A stretch of 20,083 nt of DNA from Branchiostoma floridae (lineage: Eukaryota; Chordata; Leptocardii; Amphioxiformes; Branchiostomatidae): the NCBI RefSeq assembly GCF_000003815.2, contig NC_049993.1, forward strand, positions 3,245,347 through 3,265,429, in the 5' to 3' direction. The stretch's first letter is position 1. Each line of letters starts with the position of its first letter. Of the stretch, positions 1-9,412 are shown piece after piece. The notes beneath the pieces were generated by a model, which was not told the DNA's origin, made no database searches, and was given only the letters and a program-made list of their open reading frames with translations. The position numbers were made by a program, and so were the translations under genes.

Positions 1-1386
1 TAAAAGTTTCAGTATTGAGCTTTTTTTCTGGTACTACATCAGAAATTCTATTTTCAAAGCAAGTTTTTTGGCATACTATAGTAATCATGTTTAACTGCAC
101 ATATAACTACCATAATTGTAAAATATATATTTCTTCACAAAAAGGGAGGGAAATTGTTGTTGGGTAAAAGCTCTGCAAAGAAACTAATATTTTCGGTGCA
201 GTTTGCATGTTTGTAGTTAAAGCGTAGAGTCCACCATTGTCTTTGTCAGGGTACAGTTATCTGTTACATTTCCGAAGGTCAGTGGTGTTTTGTCCCACCA
301 CGTTACAACTGGCACATCAACAGATAAAACACTTTCTAACTGATCGCTTACACTGACGCACATCAACCATTCTTCATACATAGAGAATGAAGTAGAGATA
401 AGAAGAAACGGGACAAACGGTACCAACTTCATCAACAAAATACTTGAAATAACCTTGAACCTAGGGCAACCTTGAATAGGGCAATCTCAAAAGTCTGTGT
501 ACATGTCTGATTACGGTTGGTATTAAGGCAAACAGTGGTGTTTACTTGCAGACAAGCCGATCTTTGAATACTAATGGTCCAATTCACACATGCCTTTCCA
601 GCCGTGTATGGAAAAAGCCTAGTCACCACAATCGTGTTTATTCTCAAACACTCGAGCTCTCAAACTTACGATAACAAAGGGTACACTAAGTTCATGTCCA
701 CGTCATGGGTAGGTCCACCCACAAAAGGTACCTTTGTTCAGCATTCATGGTTAGTCCGTTAGATGAAGAAGTTTGGACTGTTTCTGACGCACTAACGTAT
801 CAGGGCAATGACACTTGATACCCTCCTTGCTGGCGTTAATGTTTAAACAATGTACTTTTAAAATGTTGCAACCCACTCCGTTTATCATCATCCGTTACCG
901 TAATGCCAATCCCATTTTATGCATGATTCATTCTCTCTAAAATTCTCTAAGTTATTTCTACAGTTAAAAACAGACGGATGGTCCTGATTTTTCGGTATAA
1001 AGATAGCTTGAATAATAAATTACATAATGAACGTGTATTAGATATGAATCGTGAGAACCTGGAACTGATTTGTATAACTAATGTTGAAAGTAAAAAAAAA
1101 ATAAACTGCATTTTATGACAGGTTACAAATGTAACATTTATTAAGAGAAGAGTATCAATGTATACGGCTCGGTGACAGTATAGCTTAGTATACGCAAATG
1201 CGCCTAAGTATACGCAAATCCTTACATTTGAAAATTGTGTTAATTGAATTTGGCAAAGGTCGGTTCCCATTATTCTGTTTTACTCGTTGATTCGGTCGCA
1301 TCATTAGCGGAGACTGCAGAAGCCATGTCTGTATAACAAGGACAAAATGTGGGTGTGGGTTCTCTAGCGGTCTCGGCACTGTGGAA

Positions 1387-1696
1387 AGCTAAAGGCACAA
1401 CCCGCCGTACGTGCCAAAACGTGCTGTCTACGTGCCAAAACTCGGGCAATCTTTTGGGATCCGTAAGTGGTAAGGACCGTACGAACTCGACGGATTTTGG
1501 AGCACGCGGACACGCCGTAGAACTTTACGTGCAGGCAAAACTTTGTGTGCCATCGGGCTCCGGATTCACCCCCGTATGTACCACTACGGGCGACGCGTCT
1601 GCCTTGTACAGAACGTTTTCAGAAATACGTGGCGGACGTGGCCTCCCAAAAAAACGTTCGGACAAATTGCACGTACGGCGGGTTGTGCCCTTAGCT
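1387..1696. mobile_element. Non-autonomous DNA transposon, AGCT-ended family, copy 1
   Basis: A GC-richer 310-bp island bounded by inverted repeats. The left end reads AGCTAAAGGCACAACCCGCC and the reverse complement of the right end reads AGCTAAGGGCACAACCCGCC, with the match continuing through GTACGTGC. Motifs of the type TACGTGCCAAAACGTG recur just inside the ends and are candidate transposase-binding sites (inference). The 123-residue open frame across it has no recognisable domain and is most likely a by-product of base composition. The same family recurs at 4680-5901 and 9102-9412. The superfamily is uncertain because no clean target duplication outside AGCT can be seen. Confidence 0.75.
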
Positions 1697-2138
1697 GAAG
1701 TAAATCGTCATCGCGACTAAACTAAACATTGATACCCGACGATATTTACAGCTTAGAGGTAAGAGAATATAACGTTATCGACATGTACTGATTATATAAA
1801 AATTTAGTTAATGTGAGCAAGCCATAGCTGATTCCTTTGTAAATGATGTGAAATTTATACTTGCCACATGTGTAAGTTAAAGGGGCATTTTACTCCAGAA
1901 GCTGACATGATGATTTCTCAGGGAATAAGTAGTTATACTTAAGTCAAGTTTGTTTTGTTAAATTTACCATAAGTTGAAATCTAAACGAAGGGTGAACATA
2001 GCGAACTAGTTTTTGAATTCCCCTGAGGACCCTTTCAACTGTGCACTGGTGGGGGATGACGTGGCTGACAAAGAGGCACATGTACCGGTATAAATTACGA
2101 TATTATGATGTTTAAATGTTACTTTTTCGAGTATGTGT

Positions 2139-2698
2139 CAGCACAAATGTCAGGAGAAATGCCAGCCAACGCGTTCAATTATTATTTGTAGGTCATTCTG
2201 TAACAATCTGTCCATGTAAAAAAGGTGGTTTTTTTAGATAGTAGAGTGTTCCTTGAAAAGTACCCAAGTCTCTGTATCCCTAGTGTATCTAGTGTTCAAA
2301 CTTTTTGTGTACCTTCCTAAATGCCCGATAGTCACTTGACTGCTGTCTTTAGCTTAGAGACTCAGCAGTTAGCGAGAAATTGTTAACGATATTGGTCATA
2401 CGAGCAGTTTTAGCAGTTTACCTAGTTCTAACAATAAAATGCAAGCCAAGGCGGTCAATTATTATTTGTGGATCATTCTTTAGCAATTTGTCCATGTATA
2501 AAAGTGATCTTTTTAGATAGTAGAGTGTTCCTTCAGAAGTACTCAAATCTCTGTATCCCTAGTGTGTCTAGTGGTTTCAAACATTTTGTGTACCTTTCTA
2601 ATGCCCGATGGTCACTCGAATGCTGTCTGTAGCTTAGAGACTCTGCAGTTAGCGAGAAATTGTTAACGATATTGGTCATACGAGTAGTTTTGGCGCCG
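2139..2698. repeat. 280-bp tandem duplication in copy A
   Basis: Two units of about 280 bp lie head to tail. The string TCAATTATTATTTGT begins at 2174 and recurs 280 bp later, followed by matching stretches ending in GTTAACGATATTGGTCATACGA in both units. Copy B of the larger block carries a single unit (about 10295-10575), so this doubling arose after, or was lost since, the block duplication. No open frame of interest is present. Confidence 0.85.
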
Positions 2699-2725
2699 CC
2701 ATTTTATGTTTACCTACATTTAACT

Positions 2726-3016
2726 ATCTATAAGCTATTAGAAATAAGGTTCTACTCTCCCAACAAGCAGTGTTCAACTTCGTAGTCCGTATAAGGATCA
2801 TTTGGTAAGGATAATCTTTAGCAAAATCACAAGGAAAATGTTGACATACATGTATTTTCGTGATATTTCTTTACACCCTTGATGTGGGAACATTTGTTCT
2901 TTGCAGCTTGACGTTAAGATTGTCTTACCTTGGTCTCCTATTGGACAATCCAAAATTGTCTTCAGCTCTTTTTCATATCAATTTAAAGTTAGGGTATAAA
3001 ACCAGTTTCTAACAGG
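2726..3016. other. Unassigned AT-rich spacer
   Basis: No open frame, RNA gene or terminal repeat could be recognised here. The stretch leads directly into the hammerhead-like motif and may be part of the same decayed retroelement, but nothing in it shows this. Confidence 0.3.
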
Positions 3017-3083
3017 GATCACTTCAGTGTCACTGACGAAAGATGGTGGATGCTATCTGAAACGTCTGACCGTTTCTGAAATC
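3017..3083 (+). ncRNA. Hammerhead-ribozyme-like motif, probably retroelement remnant
   Basis: The core strings CTGACGA (3033-3039), GAAAC (3059-3063) and GTC (3064-3066) occur in hammerhead order. Flanking pairs are consistent: GTCA 3029-3032 with TGAC 3067-3070, then TTCAG 3023-3027 with CTGAA 3076-3080, then GAT 3017-3019 with ATC 3081-3083 would form stem I with internal loops; AGAT 3041-3044 with ATCT 3055-3058 would form stem II. Two deviations count against activity: an extra A at 3040 between the core and stem II, and a stem III reduced to one C-G pair with no loop. Minimal stem III is known for hammerheads of Penelope-like retroelements, where dimers can be needed. It may be a degenerate copy or a look-alike. 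Confidence 0.4.
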
Positions 3084-3299
3084 TTTTTTTAATTGGTTGA
3101 GCAACTGTTTTTGGCGTATCTTTTTATCTGGATGCCTGACCTTTATACGTGACAGGTAATTTTTGTGGTGTTGTTTTCATAAACTTCAGGATAAGAACGA
3201 TACATTGTACTAAAACGCATCAAGACACTGGTCTTTTCAACATATTCTTATCATACAGATATAGATCGTTCATATCCATTTTGGTTACGTGACGACATA

Positions 3300-3689
3300 A
3301 ATGCGACAGTAACCCTCTAATCGCCCCCCCCTCCCGAAAACTTAATTGGAATGCCAGTGTTACGTCACCTCTGGGTGACACGTTATTCACAGTCCTTGCG
3401 TCACAACTCGTTAACCAATCAACGTGAAGACACTGAACTTGGGCCAATTAGACTCCGAAACAACAAATTATGTAAATGACGGACTTCGGTCTTTAGTCTT
3501 TGGCATGGCCTCGTGGACAGTCTGAGACAGAATCGAGTCAGGGGTTTTGAGAATAAGAAAGCGAAGTCTTGGTCTCGGGCTGGGTGTCTCTACGTGGCTG
3601 GCTGAATCAAGTTCTACGCAATTCTACAAGTATAAGTGCCTGGAATTTCTGTCTCGGTAACTGTTAACGTCTCAAGCAACTGTTTTTCG
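3300..3689 (+). promoter_or_regulatory. Weak promoter-like stretch with possible non-coding exon
   Basis: The region holds a CRE-like GTTACGTCACC (about 3359), a CCAAT box in AACCAATCAACG (about 3413) and CCAATTAG (about 3446), then less AT-rich sequence that ends at a good splice donor, TTCG followed by GTAAGT at 3690. This resembles a promoter plus untranslated first exon on the plus strand. No open coding exon and no downstream partner are visible, and the motifs are short, so the reading is tentative. Confidence 0.2.
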
Positions 3690-3796
3690 GTAAGTTCTTA
3701 AGACATTATCTTGTAAGAGTTCCTTATCTGTTCAGAAGCACTGTACGTGTGCAACTACTAATTAAATTCCGGTTCAAACACTAATTTTTTTTCGGT

Positions 3797-4465
3797 CCTT
3801 CTAGGTAACGTGTGGTCACTATCCTTGTTGTGTAGGTAGATATATTGATGAGTGATTGTATCTTTGTGTCTTGTAGGCGTACTGATGCGCTGATTGTATT
3901 TTTGTGCCTTGTTAATGTAATGATGCTTCGACTGTACTGTGCAACTGTGGAAGAATGAATCCTCAGAGTATTGTCATTCGGTTGTAAAATGAGGGTACAG
4001 GAGCTAAAAAAATGTCGAATTTTTTTTAAAACATGGCCCCAAATCGCAAAATTTAGCATTTTGTTGTCCTGTATGCCAAAAATTGTTATTGGATCCATGT
4101 GCGTCTATGTTGAGGACACTCCTATAACAAAATTTAAGTACTTTGGTTGCAAAAAGAGGTTACAGGAGCCAAAAATGTTCTTTTCTGTACACAAAATGGC
4201 AAAAAACTCAAAAGTTTTATTTTGTTGCACCGTATGCCAAAACTGTCATTGAATCCATATGATCAAGACACCTCTGTACCAAATTTCAGGTCATTCGGCT
4301 GTAATACCAGGTTACAGGGGGCCAAAATATACATAGAGATTGTCAAAAGCGTTAATAAAATAATTCTAAAGGCAGATATGAACAAAAAACACGTTCAGGT
4401 CATTCGGTCCATGAACAACAGAGATGACGCGCTTTGAAGACTTGAAAGGAGAAGAAGAAGAAGGA
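3797..4465 (+). repeat. Degenerate 155-bp triplicated unit with GAA-rich tail
   Basis: Three related units carry the strings TTCGGTTGTAAAATGAGGGT (about 3977), TTTGGTTGCAAAAAGAGGTT (about 4142) and TTCGGCTGTAATACCAGGTT (about 4294), each followed by ACAGG and (A)GCCAAAA-like sequence, at spacings of about 165 and 152 bp. Two shorter related GATTGTATCTTTGTG / GATTGTATTTTTGTG strings precede them (3850-3910). The block ends in GGAGAAGAAGAAGAAGG (4448-4465), like the simple-repeat tail of a short retroelement. The open frames of 93 to 105 residues across it follow the repeat rather than any known protein. Confidence 0.55.
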
Positions 4466-4518
4466 ATACAAATACAATATATTTCGCAATACCTGTGGTA
4501 TGGCTGAAATATAATGAA

Positions 4519-4597
4519 CCAAAGTCCAAGCAGGTTAAACTTCAGGTTGAAAAGTTCAACCTCCTTGGTTCAAGTTAACCAGGACGAAGGACTTTGG
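4519..4597. repeat. Interrupted foldback (imperfect hairpin)
   Basis: CCAAAGTCC at 4519-4527 is matched by GGACTTTGG at 4589-4597; inside, GGTTAAACTT (4533-4542) pairs with AAGTTAACC (4572-4580) with one bulge; at the centre GGTTGAA and TTCAACC are separated by three bases. The nested arms form a long imperfect hairpin next to the AGCT-ended transposon copy at 4680. It may be a palindromic MITE or a fragment of one. Confidence 0.6.
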
Positions 4598-4679
4598 TCA
4601 CACCTTGAGCAAACTTCGTTGAACTGCTAGTATGAACGAGACCAACGCGTAACGTGTCACACGTGGAGCACGTCCCTAA

Positions 4680-5901
4680 AGCTAAGGACACAACCCGCCG
4701 TACGTGCAAGTACGTGCTGTCTACGTGCCAAAACGTGGGCAATCTTTTGGATCCGTAAGTGGTAAGTACCGCCTTCGTACGAACTCGTAGGGAATCCGAC
4801 GGATTTTGGAGCACGCATACACGCGTATAGAGCTCGACGTGCAAGCACTTTGTGTGACGTGCGTTGACGTACTCCCTCCCTGCTCTTACCAGATCGTTCC
4901 CCACGTTTNNNNNNNNNNNNNNNNNNNNNNNNNNNNNNNNNNNNNNNNNNNNNNNNNNNNNNNNNNNNNNNNNNNNNNNNNNNNNNNNNNNNNNNNNNNN
5001 NNNNNNNNNNNNNNNNNNNNNNNNNNNNNNNNNNNNNNNNNNNNNNNNNNNNNNNNNNNNNNNNNNNNNNNNNNNNNNNNNNNNNNNNNNNNNNNNNNNN
5101 NNNNNNNNNNNNNNNNNNNNNNNNNNNNNNNNNNNNNNNNNNNNNNNNNNNNNNNNNNNNNNNNNNNNNNNNNNNNNNNNNNNNNNNNNNNNNNNNNNNN
5201 NNNNNNNNNNNNNNNNNNNNNNNNNNNNNNNNNNNNNNNNNNNNNNNNNNNNNNNNNNNNNNNNNNNNNNNNNNNNNNNNNNNNNNNNNNNNNNNNNNNN
5301 NNNNNNNNNNNNNNNNNNNNNNNNNNNNNNNNNNNNNNNNNNNNNNNNNNNNNNNNNNNNNNNNNNNNNNNNNNNNNNNNNNNNNNNNNNNNNNNNNNNN
5401 NNNNNNNNNNNNNNNNNNNNNNNNNNNNNNNNNNNNNNNNNNNNNNNNNNNNNNNNNNNNNNNNNNNNNNNNNNNNNNNNNNNNNNNNNNNNNNNNNNNN
5501 NNNNNNNNNNNNNNNNNNNNNNNNNNNNNNNNNNNNNNNNNNNNNNNNNNNNNNNNNNNNNNNNNNNNNNNNNNNNNNNNNNNNNNNNNNNNNNNNNNNN
5601 NNNNNNNNNNNNNNNNNNNNNNNNNNNNNNNNNNNNNNNNNNNNNNNNNNNNNNNNNNNNNNNNNNNNNNNNNNNNNNNNNNNNNNNNNNNNNNNNNNNN
5701 NNNNNNNNNNNNNNNNNNNNNNNNNNNNNNNNNNNNNNNNNNNNNNNNNNNNNNNNNNNNNNNNNNNNNNNNNNNNNNNNNNNNNNNNNNNNNNNNNNNN
5801 NNNNNNNNNNNNNNNNNNNNNNNNNNNNNNNNNNNNNNNNNNNNNNNNNNNNNNNNNNNNNNNNNNAGAAATTGCACGTCCGCAGGGTTGTGCCCTTAGT
5901 T
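4680..5901. mobile_element. AGCT-ended DNA transposon, copy 2, interrupted by assembly gap
   Basis: The left end AGCTAAGGACACAACCCGCC and the right end, whose reverse complement begins AACTAAGGGCACAACCCTGC, match the family at 1387-1696 and 9102-9412. About 229 bp of the left part is readable and aligns with the start of the other copies; only a few tens of bases are readable on the right. If the gap size is real, this copy is roughly four times as long as the other two and could hold internal sequence, even a transposase, that they have lost. Nothing can be said about the unread part. Confidence 0.65.
4909..5866. other. Assembly gap of 958 N
   Basis: An uninterrupted run of N. Its length may be estimated rather than measured. 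It falls inside the second AGCT-ended transposon copy, which explains why assembly may have failed here. Long open frames that span it are artefacts. Confidence 1.
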
Positions 5902-6516
5902 TAAACGAAGCTAAATGCACATTTTACCTCAGTATTAATGTAGAATCTTTTCTTTCCGTACAACTTAGTAGATATACGCCCTGATTAAGTGAGGTACTAA
6001 CTAGACATTAGACATCTCTATTCTGCTGAGACACGTTTCCATGTCCCACCAGGGCAACTCATTTGAATATTATAATGACATTGAAATGAGCAAAGGTGCG
6101 AGTGAAAGGTCGTACATATGCAGATTGGCTGATAATGACTGTAATGTCCCCGCCCTCTGGCCCTCCCGCTATTTGCATCTGTCTTTTGTTTTTACAACCC
6201 GTGAGCTGTCTCCATTGTTCGGACCCAGTGAAAATCAAAAACTACAAGTAGACACAACAGTAGAAACTGGTTACTAGTATTTGGGGAGCCCATTTTCCAG
6301 CACAATTGCCTGGCTTTGTCGATTATGGGGTGTTAGCTCAAACTGACCTCAGTGAAACTAAGGCAATGGGGGCGGACTTAGCCCAGAAACGAGATCCAAG
6401 ATTTTAAAAGTATCTATCGTATGGCTATATATAGTATATATACATATTTTCCCAGTAGTTTTTTTTGTTTCCAAAGGGAGTGATTTTAGAAAGAATCCAG
6501 AGCTGTATTCTATTTA
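5902..6516. other. Unassigned intergenic stretch
   Basis: No gene is supported. A 78-residue plus-strand open frame (6041-6277) shows no recognisable domain, hydrophobic segment or repeat. A short TA-rich run lies at about 6424-6446. Confidence 0.3.
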
Positions 6517-6695
6517 CTTGTCTTCAGCATGACTGGTGTTTGGGTAGTCATCTTTCTCAGTCCGTCCTGTCCAGTCAGATCAAATGGAGGAGAAGTACTG
6601 AATTCCCAGCCAGATATCGTTTTCATAATTCTCTAAACTCGCTGCGACCAAGTACCAATGGGCTAGGCTGCTCATGGTGACCCCGTCACCAAAGC
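6517..6695 (-). pseudogene. Possible decayed C-type-lectin-like exon
   Basis: Read on the minus strand, a CA-AG acceptor at 6696-6697 opens an exon-sized frame that starts GFGDGVTMSSLAHWYLVAAS and continues to DIWLGIQ, then SDWTGRT, then YPNTSHAEDK, ending at a GTAAAT donor-like string near 6518. The order of a WxGI motif, a W-G stretch and PN-ED resembles the second half of a C-type lectin-like domain, where WIGL and ED are family landmarks. One in-frame TGA after SSI breaks it, and the Cys expected after ED is not present. The frame also continues upstream past the acceptor with a Cys-rich stretch (CQDGSIKWCCVF). This is a weak resemblance judged by eye. Confidence 0.28.
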
Positions 6696-6874
6696 CTGTG
6701 AATGAAAGTACTAGTATCAGCAAACACGTGATGTTACATTTTTCGTCCTTCGAATTGTGGTTGAATACGCAACACCACTTAATTGATCCATCCTGGCACC
6801 TCTTTAATAATAGCTACATAGAGTACAAAGTAAGAATCCTGCTCAAAAAGCTTTTTTTTAACGAGGGATCAAAT

Positions 6875-7185
6875 TAAACTCCATTACAGTCTTCGAACGG
6901 GGCTGGTTTTTAATGGGGGGGGGGGGGGGGGCGTTGGTTCGCTCTTTTCAACGTTGGCTGGGTTCTCTTGGGTCGGAAAAGGGAGTTTGCCGAGGAAGGT
7001 AGTATGCTGTAAAAGGGAATTTGCCGTGATAGCGATTTTGCCCCGTCCCGAAGACTGCGCTCAGTCGGCATTTTGGTAATTGGTAAAGGAAAATGGATCA
7101 GGTGGCCCGCTAAATCTGGCCAACGTTAAAAAACGCCCCCCCCCCAATAAAAACCAGCCCCATTCGAAGACCGCAACGGAGTCTA
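6875..7185. mobile_element. MITE with long inverted ends and 9-bp target duplication (Mutator-like)
   Basis: The 311-bp element is flanked by perfect 9-bp direct repeats GGATCAAAT (6866-6874 and 7186-7194). Its left end TAAACTCCATTACAGTCTTC and the reverse complement of its right end TAGACTCCGTTGCGGTCTTC begin inverted repeats of roughly 55-60 bp, which include a run of about 18 G at left and 11 C at right. Long terminal repeats with 9-bp target duplications are typical of Mutator-like elements (established knowledge); assignment to that superfamily is inference. There is no coding capacity. Confidence 0.8.
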
Positions 7186-7782
7186 GGATCAAATAAACCA
7201 TAGAAGATGTTGATTGTTCATAATCATTCCCCAAAGGTCAAGAAGCAGAACTCCAAATGACCAAAAAGCATTGAAACGGCTATATATTTCAATGCTTTTC
7301 TATATTTTATACCTCTTTATTTCGAAAAGTAACAGTTTTAGTCTTGAGCTTTTTTTCTGATACTACATCAGAACTTCTATTTTTCATACCTAGTTTTTTT
7401 GGCATGCTATAGTAATCATGTTTAACTGCACATAGATCTATAACTATCATAATTGTAAAATGTATATTTCTTCACAAAAAGGGAGGGAACTTGTTGTTCG
7501 GTAAAAGCTCTGCCAAGAAACTAATATTCTCGGTGCAGTTTGCATGTTTGTAGTTAAAGCGTAGAGTCCACCATTGTCTTTGCCAGTGTACAGTTAACTG
7601 TTACATTTCCGAAGGTCAGTGGTGTTTTGTCCCACCAAGTTACAACTTGCACATAAACAGATAAAACCCTTTCTAACTGATCGCTTACACTGACGCCCAT
7701 CTACCATCCTTCATACATAGAGAATAAAGTAGAGATAAGAAGAAACGGGGCAAACGGTACCAACTACATCAACAAAATACTT

Positions 7783-8245
7783 AAAAACATTTGTGCCTCG
7801 TTTGAAAGTCCTATCATGGAATTCAGTGGATTTTTCAACTTTTCTCATTAATTATGCAAATTAGCTGTTGATTTGCATAATTAGTATCCATAATGTAACT
7901 CATCACTCATCCTGTCTACATACCAAAAATCATGACGATCTGTCAACACGTTGTTCTCGTCCAAAGTTTGAGAGGAAACCAGCGCCTGCAGTTCCAAAAC
8001 AGCCGCTACGGGGCTCTTACTCACAGCACTTACTCTCTGCCCCAAGGGTTATCTACAACTCAACAATCATGACCACAGCATGTCCAGAACACGAGATATG
8101 AAAAATTGATTTTCCGCTGCAGTACCTTAGCAAGCCACTAGGGGGCCCATCATCGAACTTCACCTTCGTTTTTCTGACCGCTACCCACCTACCAAATATC
8201 ATTGGGATCCATCCAAGGCTTCTCGAGTTATGCTGTTAACACACG

Positions 8246-8279
<34 letters not shown>

Positions 8280-8321
8280 ATCACACGCCTAAAACATAAC
8301 CTTAGCCATTCTGGCAAAGGT
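7783..8321 (+). mobile_element. Insertion relative to copy A, ending in a (CAGA)n-linked tail
   Basis: Copy A reads straight through at about 447 where copy B has 539 extra bases. The inserted part ends with a (GACA)n microsatellite (8246-8279) followed by CACGCC...CATTCTGGCAAAGGTAAT, an arrangement I recognise as a widespread dispersed repeat of marine invertebrate genomes. A 77-residue open frame (7868-8101) inside it shows no domain. No clear target duplication or inverted end is visible, so loss from copy A cannot be excluded. Confidence 0.6.
8246..8279. repeat. (GACA)n microsatellite
   Basis: About eight and a half perfect GACA units. It encodes the low-complexity QTDRQTDR-type string in one frame, which should not be taken as protein. 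Confidence 0.95.
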
Positions 8322-9101
8322 AATAACCTTGAACCTAGGGCAACCTTGAATAGGGCAATCTCAAAAGTCTGTGTACATATCTGATTGCGGTTGGTATTAA
8401 GGCAAACAGTGGTGTTTACTTGCAGACAAGCCGATCTTTGAATACTAATGGTCCAATTCACACATGCCTTTCCAGCCGTGTATGGAAAAAGCCTAGTCAC
8501 CACAATCGTGTTTATTCTCAAACACTCGAGCTCTCAAACTTACGATAACAAAGGGTACACTAAGTTCATGTCCACGTCATGGGTAGGTCTACCAACAAAG
8601 GTACCTTTGTTCAGCATTCATGGTTAGTTCTTTAGATGAAGAACCCATTTTATGCCTGATTTATTCTTTCTAAAATTTTAAGTTATTTCTACAGTTAGAA
8701 CAGGTCGTGTATTTTCGGTATAAAGATAGCTTGAATAATAAATTACATGATGAACGTGTATTAGATATGAATCGTGAGAACGTAGAACAGATTTGTATAA
8801 TTGATGTTGAAAGTAAAAAAAAAGTATAAACTGCATTTTATAACAGGTTACAAATGTAAAATTAATTAAGAGAAGAGTATCAATGTATACGGCTCGGTGA
8901 CTGTAAAGGTTAGTATACACAAATGCGCCTTAGTATACGCAAATCCTTACATTTGAAAATTGAATTTGGCAAAGTGTGCGCCAGTACTACAGGTCGGTTC
9001 GTTGATTCGGTCGCATGATTAGCGGAGATTGCAGAAGCCATGTTTGTATAACAAGAACAAATTGCAGGTATGAGTTCTCTAGCGGTCTCGGCACTGTGGA
9101 A

Positions 9102-9412
9102 AGCTAAAGGCACAACCCGCCGTACGTGCCAAAACGTGCTGTCTACGTGCCAAAACGTGGGCAATCTTTTTGGATCCGTAAGTGGTAAGGACCGCCTCCG
9201 TACGGACTTGACGGTTTTTGGAGCACGCAGACACGCCGTAGAACTTTACGTGCAGGCAAAACTTTGTGTGCCATCGGGCTCCGGATTCGCCCCCCGTATG
9301 TGCCACTACGGGCGACGCGCCTGCCCTGTACAGCCTGAACGTTTTCAGAAATACGTGGCGGACGTGGCCTCCCAAAAAAACGTACTGACAAATTGCACGT
9401 ACGGCGGGTTGT
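9102..9412. mobile_element. AGCT-ended DNA transposon, copy 3, right end truncated
   Basis: Same element and same genomic position within the duplicated block as 1387-1696, so the two are paralogous copies of one insertion. At the right end the sequence stops inside the inverted repeat (after CGGCGGGTTGT) and about 23 bp that follow in copy A are missing. It keeps the subterminal TACGTGCCAAAACGTG-type repeats. The open frames of 82-117 residues on both strands are shadows of the GC-rich sequence. Confidence 0.75.

Larger units (their letters stand above)
1..2725. repeat. Duplicated block, copy A (left edge outside window)
   Basis: This stretch matches about 7325-10600 in the same orientation, by eye well above 90% identical where it aligns. 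The match starts at or before base 1 and fades near the shared string ACCTACATTTA (about 2713-2725). Relative to copy B it lacks about 539 bp at position ~447, has about 140 bp extra at 771-910, lacks a roughly 55-bp segment near 2100, lacks a TA-flanked transposon at 2132-2133, and carries an extra 280-bp tandem unit. No convincing gene is seen inside it. It is either an old segmental duplication or two copies of a large repeat family; the sequence alone does not decide. Confidence 0.85.

Noticed and set aside
1349-1720. 123-residue open frame, with a counterpart at 9070-9423
   Set aside because: Both fall on the AGCT-ended transposon; open frames occur on both strands there because of GC-rich stop-poor sequence, and no domain is visible.
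3797-4465. CRISPR-like spaced repeats
   Set aside because: Units are degenerate, about 155 bp long and only three; the context is animal DNA with a simple-repeat tail.
4657-5984. Long open frames of 344-406 residues
   Set aside because: They consist almost entirely of the N gap translated as X.
8202-8384. 60-residue open frame with QTDRQTDR repeats
   Set aside because: It is the translation of the (GACA)n microsatellite.
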